The notes beneath the pieces are model-generated. The model had not been told where the DNA came from. It saw only the letters and a list, made by a program, of their open reading frames with translations, and ran no database searches. Shown piece by piece: positions 1 to 13,450 of a stretch of DNA of 64,000 nucleotides. This stretch comes from Botrytis cinerea B05.10 (Eukaryota; Ascomycota; Leotiomycetes; Helotiales; Sclerotiniaceae): the NCBI RefSeq assembly GCF_000143535.2, contig NC_037320.1, positions 2,170,001 through 2,234,000 on the forward strand, written 5' to 3'. Position numbers and translations under genes: made by a program. Every line of letters starts with the position of its first letter. The stretch's first letter is position 1.

Positions 1-1118
1 CTTTGTCAATTCGTATGCCTTTGGGGAAGAATGGGTGTTGCGAAGTTTTCAAGAAGCGCCGGGTCGAACGAGACATCTGGAACAAGAGATGAATTAATTA
101 AGCGTTAGGGCGATGCAAACATGGAGAACTTTTTGAAATGGACTGGTCAGTGTATTTGTACTTGGAATCTCATCCCATTTGGAAGATAAACCGTAAGGTT
201 GGAAGTATTCATTGCCTCAATTCAAATCAGTCTTTCCCATCCGATAACTTGAATTTGCATATACAATATGTCTTCCACCAATAAGCAGCTTATTCTCAAT
301 GCGTTTGCTGTGCGAGCATGGGGAGAAACAACTGCGTGTGCTCTTTGATACCTGTCTCCCCCAGTCTGTAGCCGCGATTGAAGGCGGACAAAAGTCAAAA
401 ACGAGAAGCAACGGGGCTGTACAATAGCAAGTCATGCAAGCGCGTGAATGTGAAAACTTTAACATTGTTACCACAGTCCGTATAGCACATAGCAATATCA
501 AGAAAACGTGGTTCAAACGCGTAATCTTGAACAAAAAATGTTGTGTACATATAATATACTATATCCTGGGAGTTACTTGTCTTTTTGGAGACCCGAATTG
601 CAAGTTTTGAATCCATAACCATCTGTACTTACGGTGGTCAAAAGTAAACTTAGTCTGCACTCACTCTTGGGGATTGAAGACAACTGGCTTTGGAAAAGTA
701 GAAACTTAGATTAGATTAAGTTGCAGGAGAGGAACTTACCAGGTTTTCAAGTCTTCGGGCCTCGAGCCTCGAGCCTTACAATTATAAGGTTTCGCTTTCA
801 CGTTCACTGCTTGACGTACCGCATGCATCCTCACAGTAGTTTGATGTAACTTGCAAGCGTTGTTTTAATCTGTCGAGACTCGAAAAGGCGACGATGATAT
901 TAAGAATGAGTATACGACTTAATATATCGTGGAAACATAAACAGTTAGCCATCTGAGGAGGTGATGTTCCCATTCCAGCAGACCCCCCTCCCACCACTTG
1001 TGAACTACAGCTATGATGCACACATACATTTATGGTTCCTTTGTGATTGCTTCTATTAGATTTACTTCTTTCATTCCGTTAAATAATCCCAACATACATA
1101 TTTAATATCTTGATTCCA

Positions 1119-1139
1119 CCCCCCCCCCCCCCCCCCCCC
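1119..1139. repeat. Poly-C tract of 21 bases
   Basis: An uninterrupted run of 21 C residues on the plus strand. A second one of 19 C lies at 60,319-60,337. Such G/C homopolymers are rare compared with A/T runs and are prone to length error in sequencing. Confidence 0.9.
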
Positions 1140-4100
1140 TCTCAAAAATCCTCCTCGGACACATATGTATATTGCTCCACTCCAATCAGATCAGAGGACT
1201 GCAATATCAAAGTTAAAGATCCTCCATCGATATCGAACTTTCCTCTCTCCCCCTTTTCCCCTCCCCAATCCGGATGAAAAAGCTGCTGGAAAGACAAACC
1301 CAACCCCATCAACCTTATAGGAGTTTGAAGATTTGCGTAGGTATATCTCACACTGGACACATTTTACCATTACCAATATCATTCTCGTTTCTGATCTTAT
1401 TCACATATCCTGCAGTCACAAATTCTACACCATCCAAGCCATTCTTCCTCGTTCCTTGTTCCTTGCCCAAACTGCCGTTACTCTCACGTCCTGCCTCTAC
1501 ATCCATAACATATGGACATTCTGCCCAGAGGAACCAGTTGCATCTTGCTTAATACATGGTAAAAACGAAATAACCGCGGCTACTTATGACAAGAGAATCT
1601 TGAAGGGGAAATAGTAAGACAGGTGCGATGTGGTATATAATGTTCATTTCGTGTATCTAATGGTCCGGACTGCAAGCCAACGATCAAAAACTTTACAGCA
1701 CTCAATTTCTGTTAAATACTGAAAGTATTTTCAGATATTGAGATGATTTGAAATGACTAGAGTGATTAGAGTGATTTAAAACAATAAGATTAAAGAACCG
1801 ATAATAAATTCTCCATAATCTCAAAACTACAACCTTACAGTGGACTACACTCAGGATTATTAGAATCCCCGTGTTAATTCATCTTAATTCGCATGTATAA
1901 TACTCAATCTCATGTAAAATGTATGAATCTGAACAATTATGCTTATGCTTATGCTATAGCGAATCGGATGCGAGTAATATGGTGTAGAGTAGGCATAGGC
2001 ATAGGGATTGTCATAAGATGAGCCGTGTTATGTGTCATGTATATGAAGTCTATACTGCAGCCAACAAGCACAATTACTAACCGTCATTATGAGTAATACT
2101 TCTCTCTCATGGAACCAGTGGGATCATCGAAAGAAAGCGAAATGTAACAGTTCTCAAGGTGTGTTTCGAATATATCCATCCGCTCAACTTATAATGCGTG
2201 GTACTCTACCCATATCCATCTAACTCTAGATCAATATCAATACAATACTATTCGAAGCAACCAAACATTCATTTCAGAAAACCAACTCAGCTCCTAGCTC
2301 ATCTTATCCTATAACATAACAGCAGACGAAGTATCACGTGTCTTCCCGTCTTTTCGTGTCACGGTTCATCATGTATGCTCGATACATGCACTTGCATTCC
2401 ATCTCACAAAGCTCAGTCATCTTGTGTACCCTTGGCTGATCTCACCTGTAATCCCTTGCCCCCCTCGCCACCCTCCCCCAATGCATATGATGAATCTTCG
2501 CCTCCCAACCTAATCCCCAACAACCCGCCTCTATAATCCGCATGAACACGCAAGTAAGATCCATAGACTGTGGGGGTTACAATGGGAACTCGGGGGCTGT
2601 ATCTTACACATGTACTTTGACTATTTACCTTGCCCCATCCTGACCGCTAGATCGTTGAAACATAATTTGAGTATGGAGAAACGAAAAAAAAAGCCATAAG
2701 CTGATTTCATATATCGGGTATGACGCGTGAAGTAAATAAAGTAGGCAAGTGGTGAGTGATAAGTGGTAGACTCGAGAAGCTAAAGATATCCGGGGTAGTA
2801 CAAGTACAAGTACCCTACAATACAGTCATCCATCTACCTGACTCTGACTCTAATTCCTAGCACCAGCATCCAGTTACCAAACGAAGAATCACAAGTTGAA
2901 GATCGCAAGTGACTCGATCAACCATCACACTCATATCATGACTTAGACTGTGCAAAACCATGTATCAGTCATATGTCATGTTCTCTGCTGCTCTAAATCC
3001 ACTCACCACTCAACACAACACAACACACTCCCGAGACTTCTATCACAAATATCCAAGAATCATGGATTCCGAGAACTTTCCGGCTCCAGATCACACTAGT
3101 GAATCTTTTCAAGACCAAAAAGAGAAAAAACGATAAAATAAATAAATGGAGTCATTCACCTGTACCCGCGACGACGTGGCGCAGTTTATCCATCCAGTTT
3201 ATCCACGTCTTTATCCACGTCCTTTATCCATAAGGCTTTACTTGCTTGCTTAGTTACTTGCAGATACCGGTATTCACCTATCCCATCCTATCGCATTCCA
3301 TCCCATCCACCATCATATCCAACCGGCGAATCCGAAGATTCCGATCACCAGTCAATCTTGTGGATGAACAAAAGATTTTGACACCGTACAGTGTGCATCA
3401 TACTATCTGTGACCTGTCGGACTGGCTTCTCGAACCCACTTACATAGCTTTGCGCAGAACAATTCGTGCCATATACGCATATGAACGCAGATCTTTCGAT
3501 ATCATAACCTTATAGTTGAAATTTAGATTTTCTCACATTCTACCTGTTTCCAGCTTCTGAGTTAGAACCAGTAGATAGACGCCAGATTCCAATGGTGATT
3601 AGGAAGCCTTATCCATTCGCCTCTCGAGTCGTCCGTCAACAGGCTACCTCCCTCGCTTCCTAGTACATACCACATATACGCAGGTCTAGAAGACCAAAGC
3701 GAAAGACACACATACACACATGCATACCTAAATCCACTTTCCGTATATCGAAGTGGAGAGGATATGCTACCTACATACATATCGATAGTGTCTACCGGCG
3801 AAGACGGATACATGTGTGTAAGGAGCCTCGTAGCTGTTCTGTACATCTGCAGTCATGAATTAGTACGCCATGAATTCCAGACGGGTCGATGTCCCTGAGG
3901 TTTAGGTTGACAACGTGATATGAGTGGACATATTTGATTCACATGTCTACGAATCGAGTAGTTAGGGTTACTGATTACATGGAACGTAACGAGTGAGCGT
4001 GGAGCAAATGAATGATGATTCTGAATCTCGATTCTTTTCCTACGTACAATATGAATGAGTGCACGGTAGGTAACCACTCTAATGATTCGAATCATTCGAG

Positions 4101-7100
4101 AGTTTTTACATGGAGAAGAGTTGAGGAAGGAAAGTTACATTCGGGTATAGACGGACCGTTGCGATCACGATGCATCATGCAATTCAGTCAATGGCCTACC
4201 TAGTATTTAATTCAGTATCTGCGGATGATGATAATATCAAATCACACATCTATCTCGAATCCCATCATCTTCTTCGTACTCCTCCGTAGAATATACATCG
4301 TATTCTTGCCACTCTGAAGGACCTACCACGTGTATGTATGTCTGCTGCCCCTCATTTTACCCATCCATATCTTTTTGCCCTCTCGGCTCCCGATGTAGGT
4401 GCGATATATTGGAATTTTCACCCAGGCATCGCAATCATAGGATCATCATGAAATCATAGATCAGCATAGAAAACGGCACAGGCACGCGCAGGATAGAGGG
4501 TATCCATTATTAGGCTTCAATTTTTCTCAGGTTTGTCAATAGCTACCCCGCCAATGCATATACCTACATATTTTGGCGTGGGCGTGGGGGACTCGGAGAG
4601 GAGAGCATGGATCGGATAGGATAGGATGGGATGGGACAGGAGGGGTAATGGAGTGTATTTCCAACTTTATGATGATGATTGTACCAAAAATCCGATTTCA
4701 TTTGCCAGAAACAAATGGGAATCTTTCCCGTCGTCGAGGAGAGTTGAGGGTAGATACATGACGGACACGGAGAAGGAGGGGGGAAAGATTCTTTGAGATT
4801 CTATCGATAATCATAAATACGGTTCCGTTATGCATCATTAGACGACTGAGAAGGTGGACGATCCATAGACCCTTCGTTCGCTGTAGATCGAATCCCAAAG
4901 TATCAGAATTCAGGAATCAGGGATTCCGATCATCACCATGAAAAAATTAATCTTCCTAATTTCCATTTCTAAAAGGTGTATCTAGACTCCTCACTCGTCA
5001 CTCTCGAGTCGACCGTCGGGAGGAAAAACTTTTCCAGACGACTGACCTACTCCATATATCATACATGCGTGGTTTCGAGCGAATCGAAACTTCAGAAGCA
5101 TCACATTGGATACTTGGTGCTTGGCTGTGCGGAAGCTAGAGAAAAGCTAAGCGTGGACGATCTTTTGTTCCCGAGGAGTCTGGAAACTCTTTTGAGGGCT
5201 TGGGGCTTTGCTGCTTGAGTTCAGGATCTGGGATCTTGGTTTGGGGAGAGTTTGGATGGATGGCTATTTTTGATTGGGTTGTGTTTTTGGGAAATTAATA
5301 TCGGATAGACGGATGAAAGAAGGGAATGAATGCATTGTATATACAAAGTACATACATACATACATAGATCCATACACCATAAAAGAACCATCGGAAGAAT
5401 GTGAATAGAAGGCAAAATGGAAGGATGAATGGAAGCTTTTTGTTTTCCTCGGGTATCTCGATAGGTATGAATGAGGAATCAATGATACTATAAAATGTGA
5501 TATGAGAATTTTCCGATATTTATCCGATCGAAAGCGATATCTACCCAGACCAGATATCTACGACCAGCCCGTTTCACAAACCCGTGATGAGAAATCCATA
5601 CCTCCTCCTACAGCACTTATTACTCGCTCTTCGTTTTTACATCGCCAATGGTCTAATGCTATTCCATAGATTCACTGTTCAGTGTTCATTTTGATTGTTC
5701 CCTCCAAAACGAGCCGCATCTACCTATCTACCCACCCACGCACCTAGCTACAACAAATTTCAAATCAGGGTCCTTTTCATTCCCACACGAATCCCTCAAC
5801 AGTCCAGAAATCCAATCACAACAGGGCACATATCGAAAATTTCCACACGGCCACATCCTATCTAGGTCCTCCCTTCCTCCCATCAAATGCAAATGAAAAT
5901 AAAAATAAAAATAAACATGGTCGCACATCTGGCCTGTGTCACTCGTTTCCTTCACGGACCTCCATACATTACATTACATGGCATGACATGACATGGTACT
6001 CCATACCAAACCGCATGCACAAGCGTGCGCGAAAAGCTTTTTCGATTCATCGATGAGAGTTTGATTTTTGGTCAGTACGTACTACGTACTACGTTCTTAG
6101 GTGTATGTGTGTTCCTGACCCTGTACCTGTCTGTCTATCTATCTGTACCTGGATTTCCAGGTTCCTTGCTTGTAACTTGATTTTGGTATCATATTATACA
6201 TATCAATCACATATAATCGTACAAAACATCAAAATACAAGAATCATCCCTCCTCCCTCTCCAAATTCAAAAATAGTCTAAAATTCTCAGGGTCTTCTTGG
6301 GGGGGAGGGATTGCTAAGCGAACCAATCTCATGATCAAGAATGAATTATTCAGAATCCAGTCCATCCCAGGAAGAAAGTGAGCAAGGCCGCACCAAATCG
6401 AATACTTCCGACTTGACATGCAAATTTCGAATTAGGGATGTGGTTACTTGTTTACTCACTTGCTGGTGGCGCTAATTGAAACCCTTTGATTATTATGAGG
6501 TGGTATTGATTGTGGATTGGTTTATGTATATTAGTTTTTGTTGTTTTACCTAGTAAGTAAGTGTTTAGTATAGTTACAGTAAATACAGTTTAAGGCGCTT
6601 GGAATTCGAATTCGAGGGCCTTTGGTTTGGATGACTACAAACTGACTATAATGTATTGTATTGTACCGTGGTATCCTGGATATCATACAGAATCACACAA
6701 GGTAATTTATTAATAGAGTAGCGAGAGCTCACTACTCGTGATAGAGATGGATGGAAAGAGATACTAGATCCATAAGTAACTATTTCCTGTAAATAAATCT
6801 ATAATATTCAACCCCTCTACTCTACCCGAGATCGAATCACTCCAATACACCACCCACCTATCAACAACTCATCCCTTACATCCAATACAGAAAACATTAA
6901 CCCATTCGTTCATCCATCCATAAATCCTGTTCCCTTCCGCACACAAGTAAGTAAAGTAACATTGTGACTTCACATCTTCCTGTTTCAAACATGTGAGGAA
7001 GGGAAAGAAAGATAGGTACTCCGTACTCCATCCATTCATAGAAACAGAAACCAAACGATACGATTCGATTCGATTCAAGGATCCAACCCAAGCTCGGAGA

Positions 7101-8400
7101 TAAATTAAAATTCCATACCCACTCCCCACTAGTCACACCTGAATTCACAGCGACGGTTGGGATCGGAGCTTTTTCTTTTTCTTCTTCTTTTTCGCTCGAT
7201 TGTAACGGGATTTTTATTCTCTGGGATGGGCAGGGTAGGGTAGGAGGTATCATTGGTATGGCATGGCATGGGAGATAATACCAGTGTCACATTATCTATC
7301 CATCGTACACGTACGTTTCCTGGTACTGGAACTGGAACCGATACTGATTTCCACAACTGGTACCCAGGTATCCATCCACCCCCCCTGGATGAAAAACGTG
7401 GACTCTGTATTATCGATAGATAGACGGACAGATTTCGTTTTCGATATATCGTACATGGCATATCGGGCTTCATACTTCACACATGCTATGCTGTCTGTGT
7501 TCACTCACCCACTCCTTCGCTTTTTTCCCTTCAAGGGAGATCTTGGGTGGGTGTGTTATGGTTCCGCAAATATGTACTTTGAACGGTGCGGTGCTGTGCT
7601 GTATAGCCAGCAGATAGACCCAGATTGATACAGACCCAGATACAGATATAGATACAGATATAGATAATAGATACCAATCCAGATCCGTTCCAGATCCAGA
7701 TCCAAAGCGACAGAACAAGATGTACACACATACACACACACATACAGTGCATTCAGCATTCAGCATCCGAATCATATCCCCAATCCGCATACAAATCACC
7801 AATAGATGGATCCCTCTACTCTTCTGCATCAATCATTGCAAGCTCGGTTTTTGAAATCTCGGAGTACAATATATACTACACAGAACAAACATACCACCAT
7901 ACAGAGATTAATACTCTATAATATCACACAAAAAAATCCAACCAAAAATCCAATCCAATACTCATTCATCTCATACACATTTAATTACAAGAAATGAAAT
8001 CCAATCCTCGATTGATTTGCACCCATCAATCATTCAATCATCCAGTCATCCAGTCATCCGAACATTTCAATTTTTCTTCACCCTCCCCCTCCTGCTTCCT
8101 TATTTCTTCATGTATTTATCATTTATCGACGTTATCCGCTGATGATTATCTAATACACGATTTCTTTTTTGCTTTTTTCTTTTCCCATCCAAGCTGTGAG
8201 AGCTTGGATTGGTTGGAACTTGGGAGTGGGAGAAATGTTACTTGCTTATATGTATATACTTATTACAGGGGAGGGGGGATTTTCTCCGATATTGTGTGTG
8301 GAAGAGAGAAGAAATGGAAATGGAAATGGAAAATTGGATATAAAATCATCATCACACATGTCATATATTAATATCAATTACATTAGGGGGAAATCATATA

Positions 8401-8435
8401 TACATACATACATACCTACCTACCTACCTACCTAC
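8401..8435. repeat. TACA/TACC tetranucleotide repeat
   Basis: Three to four TACA units pass into about five TACC units, a compound microsatellite inside the gene desert. Confidence 0.9.
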
Positions 8436-8910
8436 TCAGACAGACACTTATTATTAGGTACCTACGGAGACAAAGTCATTTATTTTTATTTTATTTTCGT
8501 TTCGGGTTTATAAATCTCAATCTCAATATCAATATCAATATCAATATCCATATCCATACTCATCTCCATATCCAAATCCAAATATATATATAAAAAACAC
8601 AAAACAAGCTAACCCAACAAGCCAGCGTCATGTTCACGTTCACGTTCACGTTCATGCTAATTAATACTCATACTAATGCCACGCCATATTCTGCGCGCGC
8701 TCAAAAATGTGAATTTGTGCGTGCATATTGAATGAAGGCTTGCTCGCTCGCTCGCTCGAGGCGTGATGCGTGAGTGTAGCGTAGATGTAGCGTAGATAGA
8801 TAGATAGATGTATGAGGTAAATATGCATTAAGAACAGCCTGTCAAAAAAAAAAAAAGATTTACAAAGGATCTTGAGAGGATCTTGAGGGAGGAGAGGAAA
8901 TAGAGAGGAA

Positions 8911-8916
<6 letters not shown>

Positions 8917-8952
<36 letters not shown>
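8917..8952. repeat. (AG)18 microsatellite
   Basis: Eighteen perfect AG units. The purine strand is the plus strand, as in the two AG runs near 13.1-13.3 kb. Confidence 0.95.
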
Positions 8953-8955
<3 letters not shown>

Positions 8956-9360
8956 AGCTGGTTGAATGGATGATAGATTTGATTTTTTATGATTTATTAT
9001 GATACGATATAACAAAGCTAACATAATAATAAATGCTAAACCAAACCAAACCAAATTCTTTTCGTATCAGGCAGATGAAATGAGTGAATGACATCGATTG
9101 CGGTTGCGAAGCCTCGCTGCCGCTGCCACTGCCACTGCCACTGCCACGAACTAACGAGACTGGACCGACCGCTTGATGTTCAAGGCTTTTTGTTTGTGAC
9201 TTTACAGTACCTACTCTTTGTGAGTCGTTTTATTTCGGGATCATCATCTGGTCTTTGCCCATTTTTTTGGGGGGGGGGAGTGGGTTTTGGTTTTGGTTTT
9301 GGTTCGGGTTTGATTCGATAGTTATGGATTGTGCTGTTCTGTGCTGTGCTTGTACCGTAG

Positions 9361-9404
9361 TTTTTTTTTAATTTTTTTTAATTTTTTTTAATTTTTCTTA
9401 ATTC
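9361..9404. repeat. 10-bp period T8AA tandem repeat
   Basis: About four units of eight T followed by AA, giving a 10-bp period. T-tracts phased close to the helical repeat are expected to bend DNA or exclude nucleosomes; that consequence is inference from the spacing. Confidence 0.85.
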
Positions 9405-9666
9405 TTTGTTTTTATTTTTATGGGGTTGATTGATTTTGGTTTTGGTTTTGGTTTCGGAATACATACATACATATATATATATATACTCTGTATAGAGAGA
9501 GTACGTACATATATACATATACATATATAAGTTTCCACACCCACCTACCTACCTACCTATCTTGAAAAACTTCCCATTACAGATTAAGTTGGAGTGATTT
9601 GCGCGCGACCCAAACTTATAAAACGAGCCTGATTCGGTCAAGTAAAGTAGAGTAAAGTAAAATATA

Positions 9667-9691
9667 ATACCATACCATACCATACCATACC
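9667..9691. repeat. (ATACC)n pentanucleotide repeat
   Basis: About five units of ATACC. The same pentamer recurs as a shorter run near 13,293-13,312. Confidence 0.85.
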
Positions 9692-9986
9692 AGACAAATA
9701 GACAAACATGGATATGTAAACAAGCCGTTTGGTTTTGGCTCATGGATGATTCATAGATTCACACACAGCCTATGAAGCCATGGATGGAGTCGATAGGCCG
9801 TGGGAACATTAGTGAGTGAGTGAATGTCAATGTCATATTGGATGGGGTGTGTGTGCGGACAGGGATGGGTCGAACTGAGTTTGATGTTGATGTCTCTGTA
9901 CTTATTACCTCCGGGAGCACTCTGTACATGGGAACCCAATGCTCATGGGTCTAGAAAGTCGCGGATTGGGGATTGGAAATCAAAGG

Positions 9987-10015
9987 GTTGGTTTGGTTTG
10001 GTTTGGTTTGGTTTG
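9987..10015. repeat. (GGTTT)n pentanucleotide repeat
   Basis: Five to six units of GGTTT. A short T-rich run with C interruptions follows at about 10,033-10,050. Confidence 0.85.
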
Positions 10016-10594
10016 CATAATTCTTCTTGTTCTTTTTTTTTTTTCTTTTCATAAAATTTATAGCCGGTGTCAAGTGATCTTCACTCGATGATTCTAAGTT
10101 TAGAAAGTATTATGGTGTGGGAAATTAGAAATTAAAACTTCATTTTGATTGATATTGGTACGTACTGTACCGACGGTTTGTTGTGATTTTATATCGTGGT
10201 TGTTAGATGGATACGGTACATTTATTTATTATTGACGCTTGCTTGATGATGGCTTGAGAAATTGAATCAATCCATCCTTGACAAATAGGGGGAGAGGAGG
10301 GGGTGAGTCAAATAACCATGTTTGTTTCTCTACCAGTCAATATATTAGTATGGACTGACTGTACGTTGTACACTCTCCCGCCATAAACATGATACTATTC
10401 TCAGAAAAATTGAGATGGCGCTGAAGAGATCGGTCAAACATCATCATGGGAAACATACACATAGCTAGAGAGAGAGGTATCTATCGGTCAAGACCAAACC
10501 GGTTGGCGCATAATGTATCATACCCTCCCCCTCCCATCCCCTACGTAACTGGACCGACATCCATCTGGGACCAATGGATACAAAAGCGTCTCCG

Positions 10595-10619
10595 AAAAAA
10601 AAAAAAAAAAAAAAAAAAA
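10595..10619. repeat. Poly-A tract of 25 bases
   Basis: Twenty-five consecutive A residues. No retroposed gene copy or target-site duplication is visible next to it, so it is read as a homopolymer and not a retroposon tail. Confidence 0.9.
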
Positions 10620-11098
10620 TCCAATGAATGACTCAATATAAGCGATACGTTTTGGAATGTGAGACTTTCTTCACAATCATAGCGGATCTTGTTTTTTGAC
10701 GCTTTCCCAGCCTTCTCTTGGCTTCCTCGGGCTGTGGTTGGTAGGTATTATTACTTACATTGTGCGCGAGCGGCATGCATTTTGTTTCCATGTCTACTGG
10801 CACTGCATACACACCTACATAGTACATACATACATACATACATAGTACATCATACGGGATTCGCATGCTCGCGCCCAAGCTCCTAGCTCCCAGCTCGAAA
10901 TGAAGAAAACAAAATTCAGGATCTTCTTGAGTGGTGAGAAGGGAGGGGGTGAATTGGTGGATTTGGTCCAGTCGTATGGATGGGTTTGTTTGTGAATAGA
11001 CTTGCAGCTGGATCGACCCATCCTTTTGATGGATGGCCACGCTGGCAATGTCAACTTCTACTTCTGGGCCGTCAGAAAATCAAGTGGCCGGCGTACTT

Positions 11099-11120
11099 TC
11101 TCTCTCTCTCTCTCTCTCTC
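11099..11120. repeat. (TC)11 microsatellite
   Basis: Eleven TC units on the plus strand within the gene desert. Confidence 0.9.
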
Positions 11121-11853
11121 GGTACATTTGTGCAGACTGCGGTTACGGGTTTCTCGTTTGTATAGGTACCGGGGGAAAATGAATAAAGTTGATTGGTAAG
11201 GTTAAGGTTCAAATTTGTGATTGAGATATAGGGTTCTGGTGGGATTGGTTACTGGGAGGGAAGCAGATGGAATGGGTTTCATACATATGTTTGTGTTGTG
11301 ATTAGGATTGGGATGGGGATGGGGATGGGGATGATGGAGGATATGATGATGGATGGATGGATGGATCATCCTCTTCCTATTTTAATCAATTTAGATGTGA
11401 AGAAATGGAAGATGGAAGATGGAAGATATGTCATGATTGACGCATTCGTAGGTAGGTAGGTAACTAATGTAAGTAAGGTTATAATAAAGTGATGAGCCAT
11501 GGAAAGAAGGCAAAATAGGCAAACGGTCAAGGTTTGGTGGTATCAAATCCTGAATGTGAGGGAGGGGGACAACACCATCATATCATCATACATTACATTA
11601 CATTACGATATGATGAGATAGATCAATCGCACATCGTTTTTCTTTTTTGCCTCTGGCCATCTCAGCCAATGGAAAGCGATGGCTAGAGAAGGGTAGAGAT
11701 GGGTGATGGGTGATGGGTGATGGGTAGAGAAGTGTGAGGGCGACAAGTCTGAGCAACTGTACAATATTGATCTGGTCTGACCCATAAATATTTATCCCTC
11801 CACCAATTATCGTTGATCGTTTGTGTTTAGCTCTAGTGATCAAAAGAATTGAG

Positions 11854-11867
11854 AATTATTATTATTA

Positions 11868-11900
<33 letters not shown>
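11854..11900. repeat. (ATT)n trinucleotide repeat
   Basis: About fifteen ATT units with one interruption where a TTTT run replaces one unit. Confidence 0.9.
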
Positions 11901-11901
<1 letters not shown>

Positions 11902-13119
11902 TTACTCATCGGCAATGTGATACTGAGGTTATTGACTTTGCGTGGAATAAGAAGTCGTGAAGTCTAGCGGTATTACCCAGAGTATAACGAGTGAATGTTT
12001 CTCTGGGCAATGTACGGATGCTGGTTGACACCTCGGTGGTTCCTGCACTCAACTCGGGGTTGCCATGATGTGCCTCATTTTCTTGCTTTCTTGTTTTCTC
12101 GTCACCTCATTTCCTCATTTCCTCAATCCCCATTCCCTCACTTACGACCGCAGTACCGCAGTACCACAGTACCACAGTCAGTAGAATTTCCGTTGACGCC
12201 CCTTGGATCGTGAGCTCCCAAATCTTACCCTCCCAATTTAAACCCATATACCGTTTCCCGTTGAACCTTAGCGTTGATGTGTGTGTTCGCGAACGCAATT
12301 TCCTTCCCATTCACACTCTGTTCCAGCCTGCCACTGACCAGGGCTTCCGAGCTCCGATGATTTATGTACGGAGGGCTGGGTGGTCGTGATACACAGAGCA
12401 CGCCCGCTGGATAGAAAAATCCATCGCGACGCTAAGGGAAACGTTACCCGTTTGGTGCGGGCGAGGGAACGAGATGCCCAAAGAGAGAAGAGAGGGAATC
12501 GCATCGCCATGGTCAATGGTCATCCGCGTCCGCATGCTGAAACTAAAGTGACAAGGACAGATCGAGCACATGTACCATGGAGTCAATCCACCAATGGATG
12601 CATGTGAAATGAAATGAAGGGAAACCACGCCCTCCCTCACAGCCGTCATGATTATTTTCCTAGGAGTGAATGCCGCGAAGTAAATAGCTAGTAAATGGAA
12701 ATCAGTAGCAGTAGTCACACCTAGTCATACCTAGTAATAATACCCAGTAAATACGGGCCCGTAAATACTTCACTCAATGATAACCCTTGCTCAACCCGTT
12801 TTAATTATTCACATCGATCCCGAGCAATTCGACCATTTTATCCATAAATCATAAACCATAAACCATAATAAATCATAAATCACAAATCGTAAAAGTCCGC
12901 GGTCTCCACTTTAATCATCCACATTGTCCAATCTGGGAGAGTCTTTTCCCTTGACTTCTCGGTCTATCCAATCCAATCTTTGCAAGCCTTTTACCTTGAC
13001 TCCCAACCCACCTTCTTCATATTGGGACTGGACTGAACACACACGCGAAGGAAACAAGGACAGGAACAAGAACAAGAATAATAAGAACAGGACCAGAATC
13101 TTTTAGTTTCTTTTGAGAG

Positions 13120-13121
<2 letters not shown>

Positions 13122-13163
<42 letters not shown>
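13122..13163. repeat. (GA)21 microsatellite
   Basis: Twenty-one perfect GA units, with a further AG run at 13,262-13,291. Both are roughly 1.6-1.8 kb upstream of the cyclin start codon. Confidence 0.95.
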
Positions 13164-13167
<4 letters not shown>

Positions 13168-13379
13168 AAAGGAAAGGAAAGAAATCGATTTTCCCCGTCA
13201 TTCTGATTCTGTTCTCTTAGTTTTAAATTTTTTTTTTTTCTTTTCGAGGTTTTTTTCTTCCAGAGAGAGAGAAAGAGAGAGAGAGAGAGAGCATACCATA
13301 CCATACCATACCCAGGCCCATTCTCCACTTTTACGCACAAAATTCTATTTCACAACTTCTTCTTCTTCTTGGATTTGAT

Positions 13380-13450
13380 TCGAAAGGAATATTCATCTCC
13401 ATCTCCATCTCCATCTATCCATCTATCCATCCATCCATCCATCCCCCCCC
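13380..13450. repeat. ATCC/ATCTCC compound repeat
   Basis: Runs of ATCTCC, then ATCC units, then a short C run. This marks the beginning of a pyrimidine-rich stretch that continues to the cyclin gene. Confidence 0.8.

Larger units (their letters stand above)
1..13300. other. Gene desert rich in simple repeats
   Basis: I see no supportable protein-coding gene here. All open frames are short, many start at non-ATG codons, they overlap on both strands, and their translations are low-complexity products of microsatellites. None joins to a neighbour through a plausible GTNNGT...YAG intron to give a recognisable protein. The stretch is full of mono-, di-, tri-, tetra- and pentanucleotide runs (listed separately). 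It lies upstream of the plus-strand cyclin gene, so it may hold distal regulatory sequence or non-coding transcripts; nothing in the sequence proves this. Confidence 0.7.

Noticed and set aside
7129..7832. Overlapping frames of 114-121 codons on both strands
   Set aside because: Translations are low-complexity products of GATA/CAGATA repeats, overlap antisense, and show no domain.
10595..10619. Poly-A run as a retroposon tail
   Set aside because: No gene-like sequence or target-site duplication flanks it.
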